64,000 nt of DNA from an uncultured Oscillospiraceae bacterium. GTDB taxonomy: Bacteria; Bacillota; Clostridia; Oscillospirales; Ruminococcaceae. The stretch is taken from NCBI GenBank assembly GCA_949741215.1, contig CATJLA010000117.1, positions 31,768 to 95,767 of the forward strand, read 5' to 3'. The notes below the pieces were generated by a model, which was not told the DNA's origin, did no database searches, and saw only the letters and a list, made by a program, of their open reading frames with translations. Numbering within the stretch: position 1 is the first letter of the stretch; the number at the start of each line of letters is the position of its first letter. Both the position numbers and the translations under genes were made by a program. Shown in pieces: positions 52,420 through 61,047 of the stretch.

Positions 52420-53847
52420 ATGAAAATACTATTCGCTTTCAGCGAGGTTCGGCCATTTGCGGCCTCCGGCGGCCTTTCCGATGTAGCGGGCTCCCTGCCC
52501 AAAGCAATCCGCAGCCGCCAACATGCTTGCCGGGTGGTAATGCCCCTGTATGGCTCTATTAAGCAGGAATACCGCTCCCTAATGCGGCTGATTGCCGAAT
52601 TTCAGGTGCCTCTTTCCTGGCGGAACCAGTACTGCGGCGTGTATGAGGCCACTTACAACGGCGTAAAATACTACTTCCTGGATAACGAGTACTACTTCAA
52701 GCGGGATGATAAGCAGCTTTACGGCTATTATGACGACGGCGAGCGCTTCGCTTTCTTCTCCAAGGCTGTACTGGAGATGCTCAAGTATATTGATTATCAG
52801 CCGGACATCATCCACTGTAACGACTGGGAAACCGCCTTGATCCCCGTATTCCTGAATGTCTCCTACCGGGGCAACGATGAAATTTACGACAGAATCAAAA
52901 CCGTGTTTACCATTCACAACATCCAGTATCAGGGCCAGTTCCCCAACGATATCAGCTGGGATGTGCTGGGAATTCCCTGGTATTCTGCCAGTATCTTGGA
53001 TTACAACGGCTGCGTCAACTACATGAAAGGCGCCATTGAAACCAGCGATATGGTCACTACCGTTTCCCCCACCTATGCCCAAGAGATCATGAATCCTTGG
53101 TTCTCCTACGGGCTGGATCCTCTTCTGCGGGAGCGGCAGTATAAGCTGGCCGGCATTATCAACGGTATTGACATGACTGTAAACAATCCGGAAACCGACC
53201 CTGCCATGTACCATAATTTCTCGGTAAAAACCTTGGAGAATCGCCGGGAAAACAAGCGGGAGCTTCAAAAAGCCATGGGGCTTGAGCAGAATGATGATAT
53301 GCTCATCGGCATTGTAACCCGTCTGGCCTCCCATAAGGGGCTGGATCTGGTGAAGTACATTTTTGACGAAATGATGTCCAAGGGCGGTATTCAGGTAGTG
53401 GTTTTAGGCTCTGGAGACCGGGATCTGGAGGATTTCTTCCAGAATATGGAACGCAAATATCCCGGCAAGGTCAAAACCACCATCGGCTTTATTCCGGACC
53501 TGGCCCAGAAGATTTACGGCAGCGTGGATCTGTTCCTGATGCCCTCCAAGAGCGAGCCCTGCGGCCTGGCCCAGATGATCGCCTTGCGGTACGGTGCCAT
53601 TCCCCTGGTGCGGGAGACCGGCGGCCTGAAGGATACCATTCAGGACCTGGGCGGAGAGAACGGCAACGGATTTACCTTCCAGTCCTACAATGCCCATGAT
53701 ATGCTGGGTTCTATTCTGCGGGCCAAGGAGTACTATCACACCGAAAACTGGCAAAAAGCCGTGGAGCACGCCATGTACTGTGATTTCAGCTGGGGTAAAT
53801 CCGCAATGGAATACATTAAGCTTTACAAAAAGGTGCTGGGCGCATAG
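52420..53847 (+). CDS. glgA: Glycogen synthase
   Basis: GT5 enzyme that transfers glucose from ADP-glucose to growing glycogen. 475 residues. N-terminal KILFAFSEVRPFAASGGLSDVAGSLPKA with the ADP-glucose contact KxGGL-like loop (here ASGGL), HCNDWETALIP, TIHNIQYQG, and the C-terminal EPCGLAQMIALRYGAIPLVRETGGLKDTI. AAAAAGGAGAG upstream of the ATG. Last gene of the operon, followed by a terminator. Confidence 0.96.
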   Translation: MKILFAFSEVRPFAASGGLSDVAGSLPKAIRSRQHACRVVMPLYGSIKQEYRSLMRLIAEFQVPLSWRNQYCGVYEATYNGVKYYFLDNEYYFKRDDKQLYGYYDDGERFAFFSKAVLEMLKYIDYQPDIIHCNDWETALIPVFLNVSYRGNDEIYDRIKTVFTIHNIQYQGQFPNDISWDVLGIPWYSASILDYNGCVNYMKGAIETSDMVTTVSPTYAQEIMNPWFSYGLDPLLRERQYKLAGIINGIDMTVNNPETDPAMYHNFSVKTLENRRENKRELQKAMGLEQNDDMLIGIVTRLASHKGLDLVKYIFDEMMSKGGIQVVVLGSGDRDLEDFFQNMERKYPGKVKTTIGFIPDLAQKIYGSVDLFLMPSKSEPCGLAQMIALRYGAIPLVRETGGLKDTIQDLGGENGNGFTFQSYNAHDMLGSILRAKEYYHTENWQKAVEHAMYCDFSWGKSAMEYIKLYKKVLGA

Positions 53848-53869
53848 CCGTATTTTCCAGCTGGCTTTA

Positions 53870-53902
53870 GAGCTTCCGCTTGCAGGCGGAGGCTCTTTTT
53901 TA
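53870..53902 (+). terminator. Terminator of the glycogen operon
   Basis: AGAGCTTCCGC pairs with GCGGAGGCTCT (one G-U), 6-nt loop, followed by a T-run, 22 bp after the glgA stop. Confidence 0.9.
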
Positions 53903-53910
53903 CTCAAAAT

Positions 53911-53926
53911 TGTTTCACGTGAAACA
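53911..53926. other. parS: parS site (second copy)
   Basis: TGTTTCACGTGAAACA again, exact; the flanking bases extend the palindrome by three on each side (ATT/AAT). Intergenic, right after the glgA terminator. Confidence 0.93.
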
Positions 53927-53936
53927 ATTGTTCTTC

Positions 53937-53957
53937 TTTTGGGACGAAAGTGCCGGC
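53937..53957 (+). repeat. Dispersed motif copy
   Basis: TTTTGGGACGAAAGTGCCGGC, 11 bp after the parS site. Confidence 0.55.
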
Positions 53958-54026
53958 TTACAGTTTGATGCCCCCAAGGTTACTCTACCAGGCCTGTTCT
54001 GCCCTGCAGCTATTTTGTAGCGGCCC

Positions 54027-54119
54027 TATGGGCATTGCCACACAGTCATTAACTGCGCAAATGCCCATAAAAAGAACTCCCCTCCAGCCCGAAACTGCGG
54101 ACTAAGGGGAGTTCTTTTT
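54027..54119 (-). terminator. Terminator of the 54118-54666 gene, with a second adjacent stem
   Basis: A perfect 15-bp stem (54069-54083 with 54105-54119) bounded by A and T runs works in both directions. Beside it TATGGGCATT pairs with AATGCCCATA (54027-54036 with 54060-54069). The terminator arm contains the gene's stop codon. Confidence 0.9.
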
Positions 54120-54666
54120 ATACCTTAAGAGAGCTTACGGGATCTCCGCTTTCCAGCTCCTTGATGGTAAAGGTGCTATCCTCATAAATCATATAGCTGT
54201 GGCAGCTGCCCCCTTTCGGGATCGCCAAAGAGCCGGGATTCAGGTATAAAACCCCGCCCGGCAGCTGCTCCATCACCTGCAAATGGGTGTGCCCATGCAG
54301 CAAAATGGCCCCTGCACCTAAAGGCGGCAGTGCGTCCTGATGATAAATGTGGCCATGGGTGGCAAACACAGTTCGGCCCCCAAGCTCCAGCACCATAGAG
54401 TCTGCCATAATAGGGAACTCCAGCACCATTTGATCCACCTCGGCGTCACAGTTGCCCCGCACACAAAAGATTTTTTCCTTGAGCCTGTTCAGCAGGGGGA
54501 TCACCTCCTTGGGGTTATACTCTTTGGGCAGATCGTTCCGAGGGCCGTGATAAAGCAGATCCCCCAACAGCAGCAGTTTGTCAGCCTGCTCCTGAAAAAA
54601 CGCCCGCTCCATCTCCTTCGCATAGTAAAAAGAACCATGCAGATCAGAGGCAATCATCCATTTCAT
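54118..54666 (-). CDS. YfcE-type metallophosphodiesterase
   Basis: 182 residues, calcineurin-fold phosphoesterase of the YfcE/MJ0936 group. Metal ligands in order: D8/H10 in IASDLHGS, GDLLYHG, RGNCDAE, ATHGHIY and LHGHTHL. Physiological substrate unknown; such enzymes act on phosphodiesters in vitro. ATG 54666 (AAGGA). Follows csoR on the same strand by 69 bp, with a motif copy between. Confidence 0.9.
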   Translation of the reverse strand: MKWMIASDLHGSFYYAKEMERAFFQEQADKLLLLGDLLYHGPRNDLPKEYNPKEVIPLLNRLKEKIFCVRGNCDAEVDQMVLEFPIMADSMVLELGGRTVFATHGHIYHQDALPPLGAGAILLHGHTHLQVMEQLPGGVLYLNPGSLAIPKGGSCHSYMIYEDSTFTIKELESGDPVSSLKV

Positions 54667-54684
54667 CGTACTACATATCCTTTC

Positions 54685-54702
54685 TTTTGGGGACGTAACT
54701 GC
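54685..54702 (+). repeat. Dispersed motif copy (GGGGACGTAACTGC)
   Basis: TTTTGGGGACGTAACTGC between csoR and the phosphodiesterase gene, just upstream of the latter's ribosome binding site. Confidence 0.65.
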
Positions 54703-54735
54703 AACCGGCATGTTTCTGTGCCTTTAGGGCAGCAT

Positions 54736-55002
54736 CTACATTTTTGCCAGCAGCTCCGCAATTTCCTCCACCTTTTTCTCAGCCTCCTGGGGGTCCTCCT
54801 TCTGAAAAGCCTCGGTTACGCAGGAGCTGATATGGGCCTTCAAAATCTCCCGGTTGGCCTTGCCCAAAATGGATTGGGTGGCCAACAGCTGGTTGGAGAT
54901 ATCCACACAGTACCGGTCCTCTTCCACCATTTTCAAAATACCGTCCAGCTGGCCTCGGGCCGTTTTCAGCAATGCGGCAATCTGCTTGTGGTCCGCTTTC
55001 AT
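54736..55002 (-). CDS. csoR: CsoR-family copper-sensing repressor
   Basis: 88-residue all-alpha DUF156 repressor. The Cu(I) ligand triad is present: C32, H57 and C61 (YCVDISNQL, KAHISSCV). Cu(I) binding releases it from DNA and derepresses copper export. Here it lies 26 bp downstream of copA in the same operon, so it likely represses its own operon; a CCCC-TGC-GGGG palindrome at 57748-57758, upstream of copA, is a possible operator. Confidence 0.92.
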   Translation of the reverse strand: MKADHKQIAALLKTARGQLDGILKMVEEDRYCVDISNQLLATQSILGKANREILKAHISSCVTEAFQKEDPQEAEKKVEEIAELLAKM

Positions 55003-55028
55003 CCAATATCCTCCCTATTTCTTGTAGA

Positions 55029-55238
55029 TCAGGCCACGTCAATCACTTCGTAGCCCGCCTCAGTCACCGCGTTGGAAAGAACCTCATTGGGGATCTCCTT
55101 CTCAAGAACCACAATCGCCTGCTTTGCCTCCAGAATCACTTCGACATCAACAACGCCCTCTACAGCTTTCAGTGCCTTTTCCACCCGGGCGGAGCAATGG
55201 CCGCAGGACATGCCTTCAATCAGAATAGTTTTTTTCAT
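55029..55238 (-). CDS. copZ: Internal in-frame copZ (copper chaperone) start within copA
   Basis: The last 69 codons of copA begin at an ATG (55238) preceded by GGAG with an 8-nt spacer, an ideal ribosome binding site inside the coding region. Translation from it would give a free CopZ-like chaperone with the MXCXXC site GMSCGHC. Either a relic of a recent copA-copZ gene fusion or a working second start that supplies both forms. In-frame alternative; not proven. Confidence 0.55.
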   Translation of the reverse strand: MKKTILIEGMSCGHCSARVEKALKAVEGVVDVEVILEAKQAIVVLEKEIPNEVLSNAVTEAGYEVIDVA

Positions 55239-57665
55239 GGTAATTTCTCCTTCTTTTTCTATATTTTCTGCCGGTTGGGCAGAACTTTCGGTAGTTTCCG
55301 CCGGTGTAAGGGCCGTCAGGGCGTGGGTTTGCACTTCGGCTTCCACGACGTCGTTTGACAAAACTTTTTGCCCCACGCTTTGGAATTTGGGCTGAAACAG
55401 CTTGAGGCGCAGGGCGTTGGTTACTACGCATACCGAGCTTAAGCTCATGGCGGCAGCGCCGAACATGGGGTTCAGCTTCCACTGCAGCAGCGGGAAAAGC
55501 ACCCCTGCCGCCAAAGGAATACCAATGCTGTTGTAGCAAAGCGCCCAGAACAGGTTCTGCTTGACGTTGCGGATAACGGATTTGCTTAGTTTTACGGCAG
55601 TTACGGCATCCATCAGATCACTTTTCATTAAAACAACGTCGGCGGATTCAATCGCCACATCTGTCCCCGCGCCGATGGCAATACCTACATCCGCCCGGGC
55701 TAAAGCAGGGGCATCGTTGATGCCGTCCCCTACCATGGCAACCTTTTTGCCCTCTGCCTGCAGGCGGCGGATTTCCTGCTCTTTATCCTGGGGCAGCACC
55801 TCCGCCACTACCCGGCTGATGCCCGCCTGCTTTTGGATAGCCTCAGCGGTACGGGCATTGTCACCGGTAAGCATAACCACCTCAATGCCCATTTTTTCAA
55901 GCTCTTGCACCGCTTGGGGGCTGGTTGGCTTAATAACATCCGCAACGGCTACAGCCCCCAGCAGACGATCTGTCGCCGCAAAATACAGGGGGGTTTTTCC
56001 TTGAGCCGCCAGCTCCTCCCCCAACTGCGCCAAGGGGCCCAAGCTGAGGCCGGCCTCCTCCATCATCCGGCGGTTGCCTGCCAGGTAGGACTTGCCCTCC
56101 AGCTTAGCTACAATTCCTCTGCCGGAAACGGCTTCAAACTGCTCCGGGTTTAGTAATGTGAGGCCGCGGCGCTCCCCTTCCTCCACAATGGCGTCGGCCA
56201 GGGGATGCTCTGAGGGCTTTTCCATAGAGGCGGCCAGCTGTAAAAGCTCGGCCTCCCCCATGGCTCCAACTGTTATGACGTCGGTGACCCGGGGACGTCC
56301 CTGGGTAATGGTGCCGGTCTTATCCAATACAACGGCGTCTACCTGATGGGCAATTTCCAGCGCCTCGGCAGATTTGAACAGGACACCGTACTCCGCGCCC
56401 CTACCGGTGCCCACCATGATAGCGGTGGGGGTTGCCAGCCCCAAAGCACAGGGGCAGGAAATTACCAGCACGCTGATGCCGATAGACATAGCAAACTCAA
56501 AGCTTTGGCCCATAAACAGCCAAACAACGGTGGCCAAAACGGCAATGGCGATGACAATGGGGACGAAAACAGCGCTGACCTGATCTGCCAACTTGGAAAT
56601 GGGGGCTTTGGAGGAAGCTGCTTCCTCCACCAGACGGATGATTTGGGAAAGGGCGGTATCCTCCCCTACCCGGGTAGCCCGGAAGGAAAAAGCGCCGGAT
56701 TTATTGATACCCGCTCCCGTCACGGTATCTCCGGGGTGCTTTTCCACCGGGATACTTTCGCCGGTAAGGGCAGATTCGTCTACAGAAGAGTGGCCTTCCA
56801 CCACAACACCGTCCACAGGGATGCTCTCACCGGGCTTTACCAGTACAATTTCACCAATCTGCACCTCTTCTACCGGGATTTCCAGCTCCTGCTCCCCCCG
56901 GCGGACCCGGGCGGTTTTAGGGGCCAGGTTGATCAGCTTGGTGATAGCCTCCGAGGTTTTGCCCTTGGAACGGGTTTCCAGGAATTTGCCCAAGGTGATT
57001 AGGGCGAGAATCATGCCGGAGGTTTCAAAGTACAGATCCATGGAATAGGTATGCACCAGGTCCATATCCCCATGGCCCATTCCCCAGCCGATTTTATAAA
57101 TAGCATAAATGCCGTACACCACAGCTGCCGACGAGCCAATGGCGATAAGAGAGTCCATATTAGGGGTGCGCCGCCACAGGTTTTTGAAGCCCCGGGTAAA
57201 GTAGCCCAGGTTCAAAAACAGGATAGGCAGGCAGAGCAGGAACTGTGTAAAAGCAAAAATCACGGCGTTTTGATGCCCCAGAAAAACCGAGGGCAGCGGC
57301 CAGCCCATCATGTGGCCCATGGAGAGGTAGAATAGAGGCAGCATGAATACAAAGGAGCCGATCAGTCTGCGCTTCATTGCCTTGGCCTCTGCTGCCATCA
57401 TTGCGTTAGGGTCCGGGACGTCGGCGCGCGGTTTCGTCCCCGAGCTTTTGCCGGAGAGCAGAGACGCGCCGTAGCCCCCTGCCTCCACCGCACGGATAAT
57501 TTCCTCCGGACCGGTTTGGGTAGGGTCGTAGGCCACGGTCATGCCGTTGGTAAGCAGGCTTACCGCCGCCTTTTCTACCCCCGACAGCTTGCACACTGCT
57601 TTTTCCACATGGGCGGAGCAGGCCGAACAAGTCATGCCGGTAACTGAGAATTTTTGCTCTGTCAA
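55029..57665 (-). CDS. copA: Copper-translocating P1B-type ATPase CopA, fused to a C-terminal CopZ domain
   Basis: 878 residues. The start is TTG 57665, 9 nt after AGGAGG, giving [16 protein letters not shown]; no ATG is well placed. N-terminal HMA domain with GMTCSAC; eight TM helices; phosphatase TGES; the transport motif [13 protein letters not shown]; phosphorylation site [26 protein letters not shown]. After the last TM helix comes a Gln/Glu-rich linker and a second HMA domain ([15 protein letters not shown]), which is a complete copper chaperone. Exports Cu(I). Operon copA-csoR-phosphodiesterase. Confidence 0.95.
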   Translation of the reverse strand: MTEQKFSVTGMTCSACSAHVEKAVCKLSGVEKAAVSLLTNGMTVAYDPTQTGPEEIIRAVEAGGYGASLLSGKSSGTKPRADVPDPNAMMAAEAKAMKRRLIGSFVFMLPLFYLSMGHMMGWPLPSVFLGHQNAVIFAFTQFLLCLPILFLNLGYFTRGFKNLWRRTPNMDSLIAIGSSAAVVYGIYAIYKIGWGMGHGDMDLVHTYSMDLYFETSGMILALITLGKFLETRSKGKTSEAITKLINLAPKTARVRRGEQELEIPVEEVQIGEIVLVKPGESIPVDGVVVEGHSSVDESALTGESIPVEKHPGDTVTGAGINKSGAFSFRATRVGEDTALSQIIRLVEEAASSKAPISKLADQVSAVFVPIVIAIAVLATVVWLFMGQSFEFAMSIGISVLVISCPCALGLATPTAIMVGTGRGAEYGVLFKSAEALEIAHQVDAVVLDKTGTITQGRPRVTDVITVGAMGEAELLQLAASMEKPSEHPLADAIVEEGERRGLTLLNPEQFEAVSGRGIVAKLEGKSYLAGNRRMMEEAGLSLGPLAQLGEELAAQGKTPLYFAATDRLLGAVAVADVIKPTSPQAVQELEKMGIEVVMLTGDNARTAEAIQKQAGISRVVAEVLPQDKEQEIRRLQAEGKKVAMVGDGINDAPALARADVGIAIGAGTDVAIESADVVLMKSDLMDAVTAVKLSKSVIRNVKQNLFWALCYNSIGIPLAAGVLFPLLQWKLNPMFGAAAMSLSSVCVVTNALRLKLFQPKFQSVGQKVLSNDVVEAEVQTHALTALTPAETTESSAQPAENIEKEGEITMKKTILIEGMSCGHCSARVEKALKAVEGVVDVEVILEAKQAIVVLEKEIPNEVLSNAVTEAGYEVIDVA

Positions 57666-57938
57666 AAAATAACGCCTCCTTTTTTTCCTTATCATACAGG
57701 CTTTGCGGACGGGACTGCCGGTTTTCGGTTTGATAGCTCCCACCTCTCCCCTGCGGGGTCCCTTTAGCTTGAAAAATGCCGCAAGGGGAGTATTTTGCCC
57801 TCTGGCAAGCCAGCCGGAAAGAGGGGGAAGCCTTTGGCATCTCCCTCTCCCCTGGATAGCCTGCCGCTTTCAGGGAAGATCGGGCAAAATGCTTTTCCGC
57901 TTTGCACACCTTCATTGAGAGCCGGAGAAAACCGGGTT
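57666..57938. other. copA upstream region
   Basis: No gene. Holds motif copy 57702-57721, a CCCC-TGC-GGGG palindrome (57748-57758, possible CsoR operator) and CT-rich sequence. No promoter with good boxes found. Confidence 0.45.
57702..57721 (+). repeat. Dispersed motif copy
   Basis: TTTGCGGACGGGACTGCCGG in the copA leader. Confidence 0.5.
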
Positions 57939-57955
57939 CCACTTACGTCCAAAAA
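57939..57955 (-). repeat. Dispersed motif copy
   Basis: Minus-strand TTTTTGGACGTAAGTGG right after the 57960-58226 stop codon. Confidence 0.5.
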
Positions 57956-57959
57956 GCCG

Positions 57960-58226
57960 CTACCATTTGGGGTGTAACGCCGGGCAATGGTTCTTTTGCG
58001 CCGCCGCACGCATCTCTACAAAACAGCCGCATACCCGGCACATACCGTTCAGCAAAGAATCACAAGCCTTGCATTGGGCCAGCCGTTCCTCATACTGGAG
58101 CTGCGGAGTTTTGACCTCTGGAGGCAGCTCTGCGATATACTGGTACATGGTTTGAAAAAAGCTGTCCGGCGGCATCTCTTTGGTAAGGCACCGCTTACAG
58201 GGCGGCCGGCTGACCGGCTCTTTCAC
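57960..58226 (-). CDS. Small Cys-rich protein, probable zinc ribbon (DUF6171-like)
   Basis: 88 residues. Contains three Cys pairs in order: PCKRC near residue 9, CKACDS near 52, and CRVCGCF near 63, with a further Cys/His at the end, which suggests two zinc-binding knuckles. The start is GTG 58226, overlapping the arabinofuranosidase stop (GTGA) with GGAGG 7 nt upstream, so translation is coupled. Function unknown; the family assignment is from memory of similar gut-clostridial proteins. Confidence 0.7.
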   Translation of the reverse strand: MKEPVSRPPCKRCLTKEMPPDSFFQTMYQYIAELPPEVKTPQLQYEERLAQCKACDSLLNGMCRVCGCFVEMRAAAQKNHCPALHPKW

Positions 58227-59728
58227 GCTTTTACCTCCAGATGCACTACGCTGCAGGCAGGAACGGTTACTTTCAGGATTCCCTGCGGAGAAAGAGAATA
58301 TGTAGTGAATGCCTGCTCTTTTACTTCATCGGGGTTTTCAAAGGTGTTATGGGCTGCGATGGCTCCGGTGAGAATACTGCCGGAAACGGTTCTGCCCTTG
58401 TTTTCATAAAAAGAAATTTCTACATCTTCAGCCTCATTGGCGGAAAGGTTGCCCAGCGTAATGTGAATGGCGCCATCCTCTGCCAGAGAAACCGATTCAC
58501 TGATTTTGGGCACAGTATTTTCCCCTTCGCCCACGGCGGCGGTTTCCAGGGTACTATCCAGCAGCTGGGCGTTTTGATGATATTTGTACATCCGGAAGAC
58601 ATAGTAGGTGGGAGTAAGCAGCATTTTTGCCCCTTCAGTTAAAATGACGGACTGCAGAACGTTAACTAATTGCGCAATGTTCGCCATTTTCACTCTGTCG
58701 CAGTGCTTATTGAAAATATTTAGGGTGACGCAGGCTACCAGGGCGTCCCGCATGGTGTTTTGCTGGTAGAGGAAGCCGGGGTTGGTGCCGGGTTCTACGT
58801 CAAACCAGCAGCCCCATTCGTCTACCATCAGGCCGATCTGCTTTTCAGGGTCGTACTGATCCAGTACAGCGCCGTGCTTTTGGATCAGCTCCTCCATATA
58901 CAGGGCTTTGCGCAGGGTGAGGTACCAATCCTGCTCTGCAAACTGGGTAGCGCTGCCCTTTTTGTCCCAGTTGTTGGGCACGGTATAATAGTGGAGGGAA
59001 AGGCCGTTCATTCTGCCGTGATCCTTTTGGGGAGTGTGGTCGCAGGCTACCTCCATCACCTTTTCGGTCCAGTGGTAGTCGTCTCCGTTGGCGCCGCAGC
59101 AAATTTTGGCCGTGCCGCCCTGGCCGGAGTAATCCCGGACATAGGTTTGGTACCGCCGGTACAGGTTGGCATAGTATTCGGGAGTCATATTGCCGCCGCA
59201 GCCCCAGTTTTCGTTGCCTACACCGAAGTAATCCACCTTCCAGGGCTTTTCTCTGCCGTTTTTACGGCGCAGATCCGCCATGGGGGAAATCCCGTCAAAG
59301 GTCATATATTCAATCCACTCGGACATCTCCTGCACGGTGCCGCTGCCCACATTGCCGTTAACATAGGTTTTACAGCCCAGCTGCTCGCACAGCTCCATAA
59401 ACTCGTGGGTACCAAAGCTGTTATCCTCCAGCACGCCGCCCCAGTGGGTATTGATCATCTTTTTTCTGCCTTCCTTGGGGCCGATGCCGTCTTTCCAGTG
59501 ATATTCATCGGCAAAGCAGCCACCGGGCCAGCGCAGCACCGGAATCTTCATTTCCCTGAGCGCGTCTACCACATCGGAGCGCATCCCGTTTACATTGGGG
59601 ATCTCCGAATTTTCCCCTACATAAAGCCCCTCGTAAATACACCGGCCCAGATGCTCGGAAAAGTGGCCGTAAATTTCCTCATTGATCTTCCCCAGTTTTT
59701 TGTTTTCATTGATGAACAGCTTTGCCAT
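58223..59728 (-). CDS. Alpha-L-arabinofuranosidase (GH51)
   Basis: 501-residue intracellular retaining glycosidase that releases arabinose from arabinan and arabinoxylan oligosaccharides. No signal peptide. (beta/alpha)8 barrel: [37 protein letters not shown], the acid/base E173 in [12 protein letters not shown] and the nucleophile E304 in [12 protein letters not shown]-terminal beta-sandwich. ATG 59728 follows GGGAGG. It has a strong promoter at 59869-59897, with a CCCCCAC/GTGGGGG stem in the leader. Confidence 0.94.
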   Translation of the reverse strand: MAKLFINENKKLGKINEEIYGHFSEHLGRCIYEGLYVGENSEIPNVNGMRSDVVDALREMKIPVLRWPGGCFADEYHWKDGIGPKEGRKKMINTHWGGVLEDNSFGTHEFMELCEQLGCKTYVNGNVGSGTVQEMSEWIEYMTFDGISPMADLRRKNGREKPWKVDYFGVGNENWGCGGNMTPEYYANLYRRYQTYVRDYSGQGGTAKICCGANGDDYHWTEKVMEVACDHTPQKDHGRMNGLSLHYYTVPNNWDKKGSATQFAEQDWYLTLRKALYMEELIQKHGAVLDQYDPEKQIGLMVDEWGCWFDVEPGTNPGFLYQQNTMRDALVACVTLNIFNKHCDRVKMANIAQLVNVLQSVILTEGAKMLLTPTYYVFRMYKYHQNAQLLDSTLETAAVGEGENTVPKISESVSLAEDGAIHITLGNLSANEAEDVEISFYENKGRTVSGSILTGAIAAHNTFENPDEVKEQAFTTYSLSPQGILKVTVPACSVVHLEVKA

Positions 59729-59868
59729 GAATATGTTCCTCCCTTTTCTTTTTGTTTGTTCACAATACTTTTTCTGGGACATCATTTTTGCCTGCATTAC
59801 CCTGCTGCCCCTGCGGCTTCTCCCTCTGGGGATACCCCCCACAGGGGTGGGGGTGTGATTTCATCCTT

Positions 59869-59897
59869 ATTATAAAAGCTGCTGTTTTATTTGTCAA
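59869..59897 (-). promoter_or_regulatory. Promoter of the GH51 gene
   Basis: Minus strand TTGACA (59892-59897), 17-bp spacer, TATAAT (59869-59874), both perfect. A 7-bp GC stem (59836-59853) begins at about +9 of the transcript and could affect expression. Confidence 0.85.
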
Positions 59898-59950
59898 GGA
59901 TAAAATGTGGAGAAAGCGGATACTATTCTGTGGTTTTGCCGCGGTGTGCA

Positions 59951-60000
59951 AAAAAATACCGCTGCAGTTACGTCTTTGTAATAAGACGAGACTGCAGCGG
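59951..60000 (-). terminator. Terminator of the 60013-60810 lipoprotein gene
   Basis: Minus strand CCGCTGCAG stem with CTGCAGCGG, continued by TACGTCTT/AAGACGAG with two mismatches, then TTTTTTT. The stem contains GCAGTTACGTC, the motif core on one arm and a variant on the other. Confidence 0.9.
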
Positions 60001-60012
60001 ATAGTTTTTACA

Positions 60013-60810
60013 CTATTCTACAGGGTATTCTGGGGCATTAAAGCTAAATTCCTGCACGCCCTCCAGCTGGTCCAGGGTAACGGCAGCGTAAACCTTACGC
60101 TGGAAGCCGTCCTCCGGGTGGGTATAGTAAAAGCGGTATTCGCCGGTTTTTTCCGGGTTGTGGAGAATAATTCTGCCGTTTTCATCGGTCATGCCCAGGG
60201 AGGCCTCCAGCCCCAAGCCCAAAACCGGAGTGGTGGGGGTGATGCTCTCGGTACCAGCCATTTCGGTGCTGTAGAAGATGTGCAGCCCTTGAAGAGGCTT
60301 TCCGCCGCTGTTACAGAGGGTGAGCACAATACAGTTTTCCGAAAGGGTTTGCTCAATCATGGGATAAACCCTGACGATATATTCAATCTCCCCGGCAACG
60401 CTGGCGTTCTCTGCCGAAAAATACATGCCGAATAACCCTGCGCCGGGGGTCTCGTAGCGCAGGGAGCTGTCAAAACTGGGCAGATCCAACTCATAGCCTT
60501 CATCGGTAGGGGGCAGTGTCAGCTTAGCCTTACCGTCGCTGTCGGTCTTACCCGTTATGGTATGCTCACCGGTATATATTACAACGTCCTCGTCGGCGAG
60601 AATGCCGCCGTTGGAATCCTTTAGAATCAAGGTAATCTGGATGTCCTCACTTTTGGAGGAAGAGCCGGAGGGCTGTTTCTCATCGGACGAAGCGGAAACC
60701 GAAGTGCTGCTTCCACTGCCGGAGCCACTCTCCTGAGAGGAACTCTGCTGCCCGGTGCAGCCGCAAAGCAACAGGGCGCTTGCTACGGCCAGTGCCAACA
60801 ACTTTTTCAT
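60013..60810 (-). CDS. Putative surface lipoprotein with Ig-like/carboxypeptidase-regulatory-type repeats
   Basis: 265 residues. Signal peptide with lipobox LLCGC (lipid-modified Cys 18), a Ser/Gly-rich linker to about residue 55, then two beta-sandwich units with the TGKTDSDGKAKLTLP and GMTDENGRIILHNP turns typical of Cna-B or carboxypeptidase-regulatory-like domains. Probably an extracellular binding or spacer protein. AGGGGG before the ATG; own promoter and terminator. Confidence 0.75.
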   Translation of the reverse strand: MKKLLALAVASALLLCGCTGQQSSSQESGSGSGSSTSVSASSDEKQPSGSSSKSEDIQITLILKDSNGGILADEDVVIYTGEHTITGKTDSDGKAKLTLPPTDEGYELDLPSFDSSLRYETPGAGLFGMYFSAENASVAGEIEYIVRVYPMIEQTLSENCIVLTLCNSGGKPLQGLHIFYSTEMAGTESITPTTPVLGLGLEASLGMTDENGRIILHNPEKTGEYRFYYTHPEDGFQRKVYAAVTLDQLEGVQEFSFNAPEYPVE

Positions 60811-60856
60811 AAAGCATCCCCCTTACAAGAGAAAAAATATTCACGCACCGATATGG

Positions 60857-60885
60857 ATCATAGCACTTTTACCCAACACTGTCAA
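60857..60885 (-). promoter_or_regulatory. Promoter of the lipoprotein gene
   Basis: Minus strand TTGACA (60880-60885), 17-bp spacer, TATGAT (60857-60862). Confidence 0.75.
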
Positions 60886-60899
60886 GAATGAAACAAGAA

Positions 60900-60918
60900 C
60901 ACTCACGTCACCCCAAAA
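60900..60918 (-). repeat. Dispersed motif copy, degenerate
   Basis: Minus-strand TTTTGGGGTGACGTGAGTG upstream of the lipoprotein promoter; the core is GTGACG rather than GGGACG. Confidence 0.35.
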
Positions 60919-60994
60919 TTTGAACAACACTTCCCACAAAATACGAGGAGCGCTTCGTTCTTTTTTGCCTCTTTTTTCTTTTGCAAAAAAGAAG

Positions 60995-61034
60995 AGGTTC
61001 CCCTCCGTCTAAAAAAACAGACAAAGGGGAACCT
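60995..61034 (-). terminator. Terminator of the eda-kdgK operon
   Basis: AGGTTCCCCT pairs with AGGGGAACCT (10 bp), inner GTCT/AGAC; minus-strand T-run CTTTTTT follows. Confidence 0.9.
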
Positions 61035-61047
61035 TTTGCTCTTTCTC

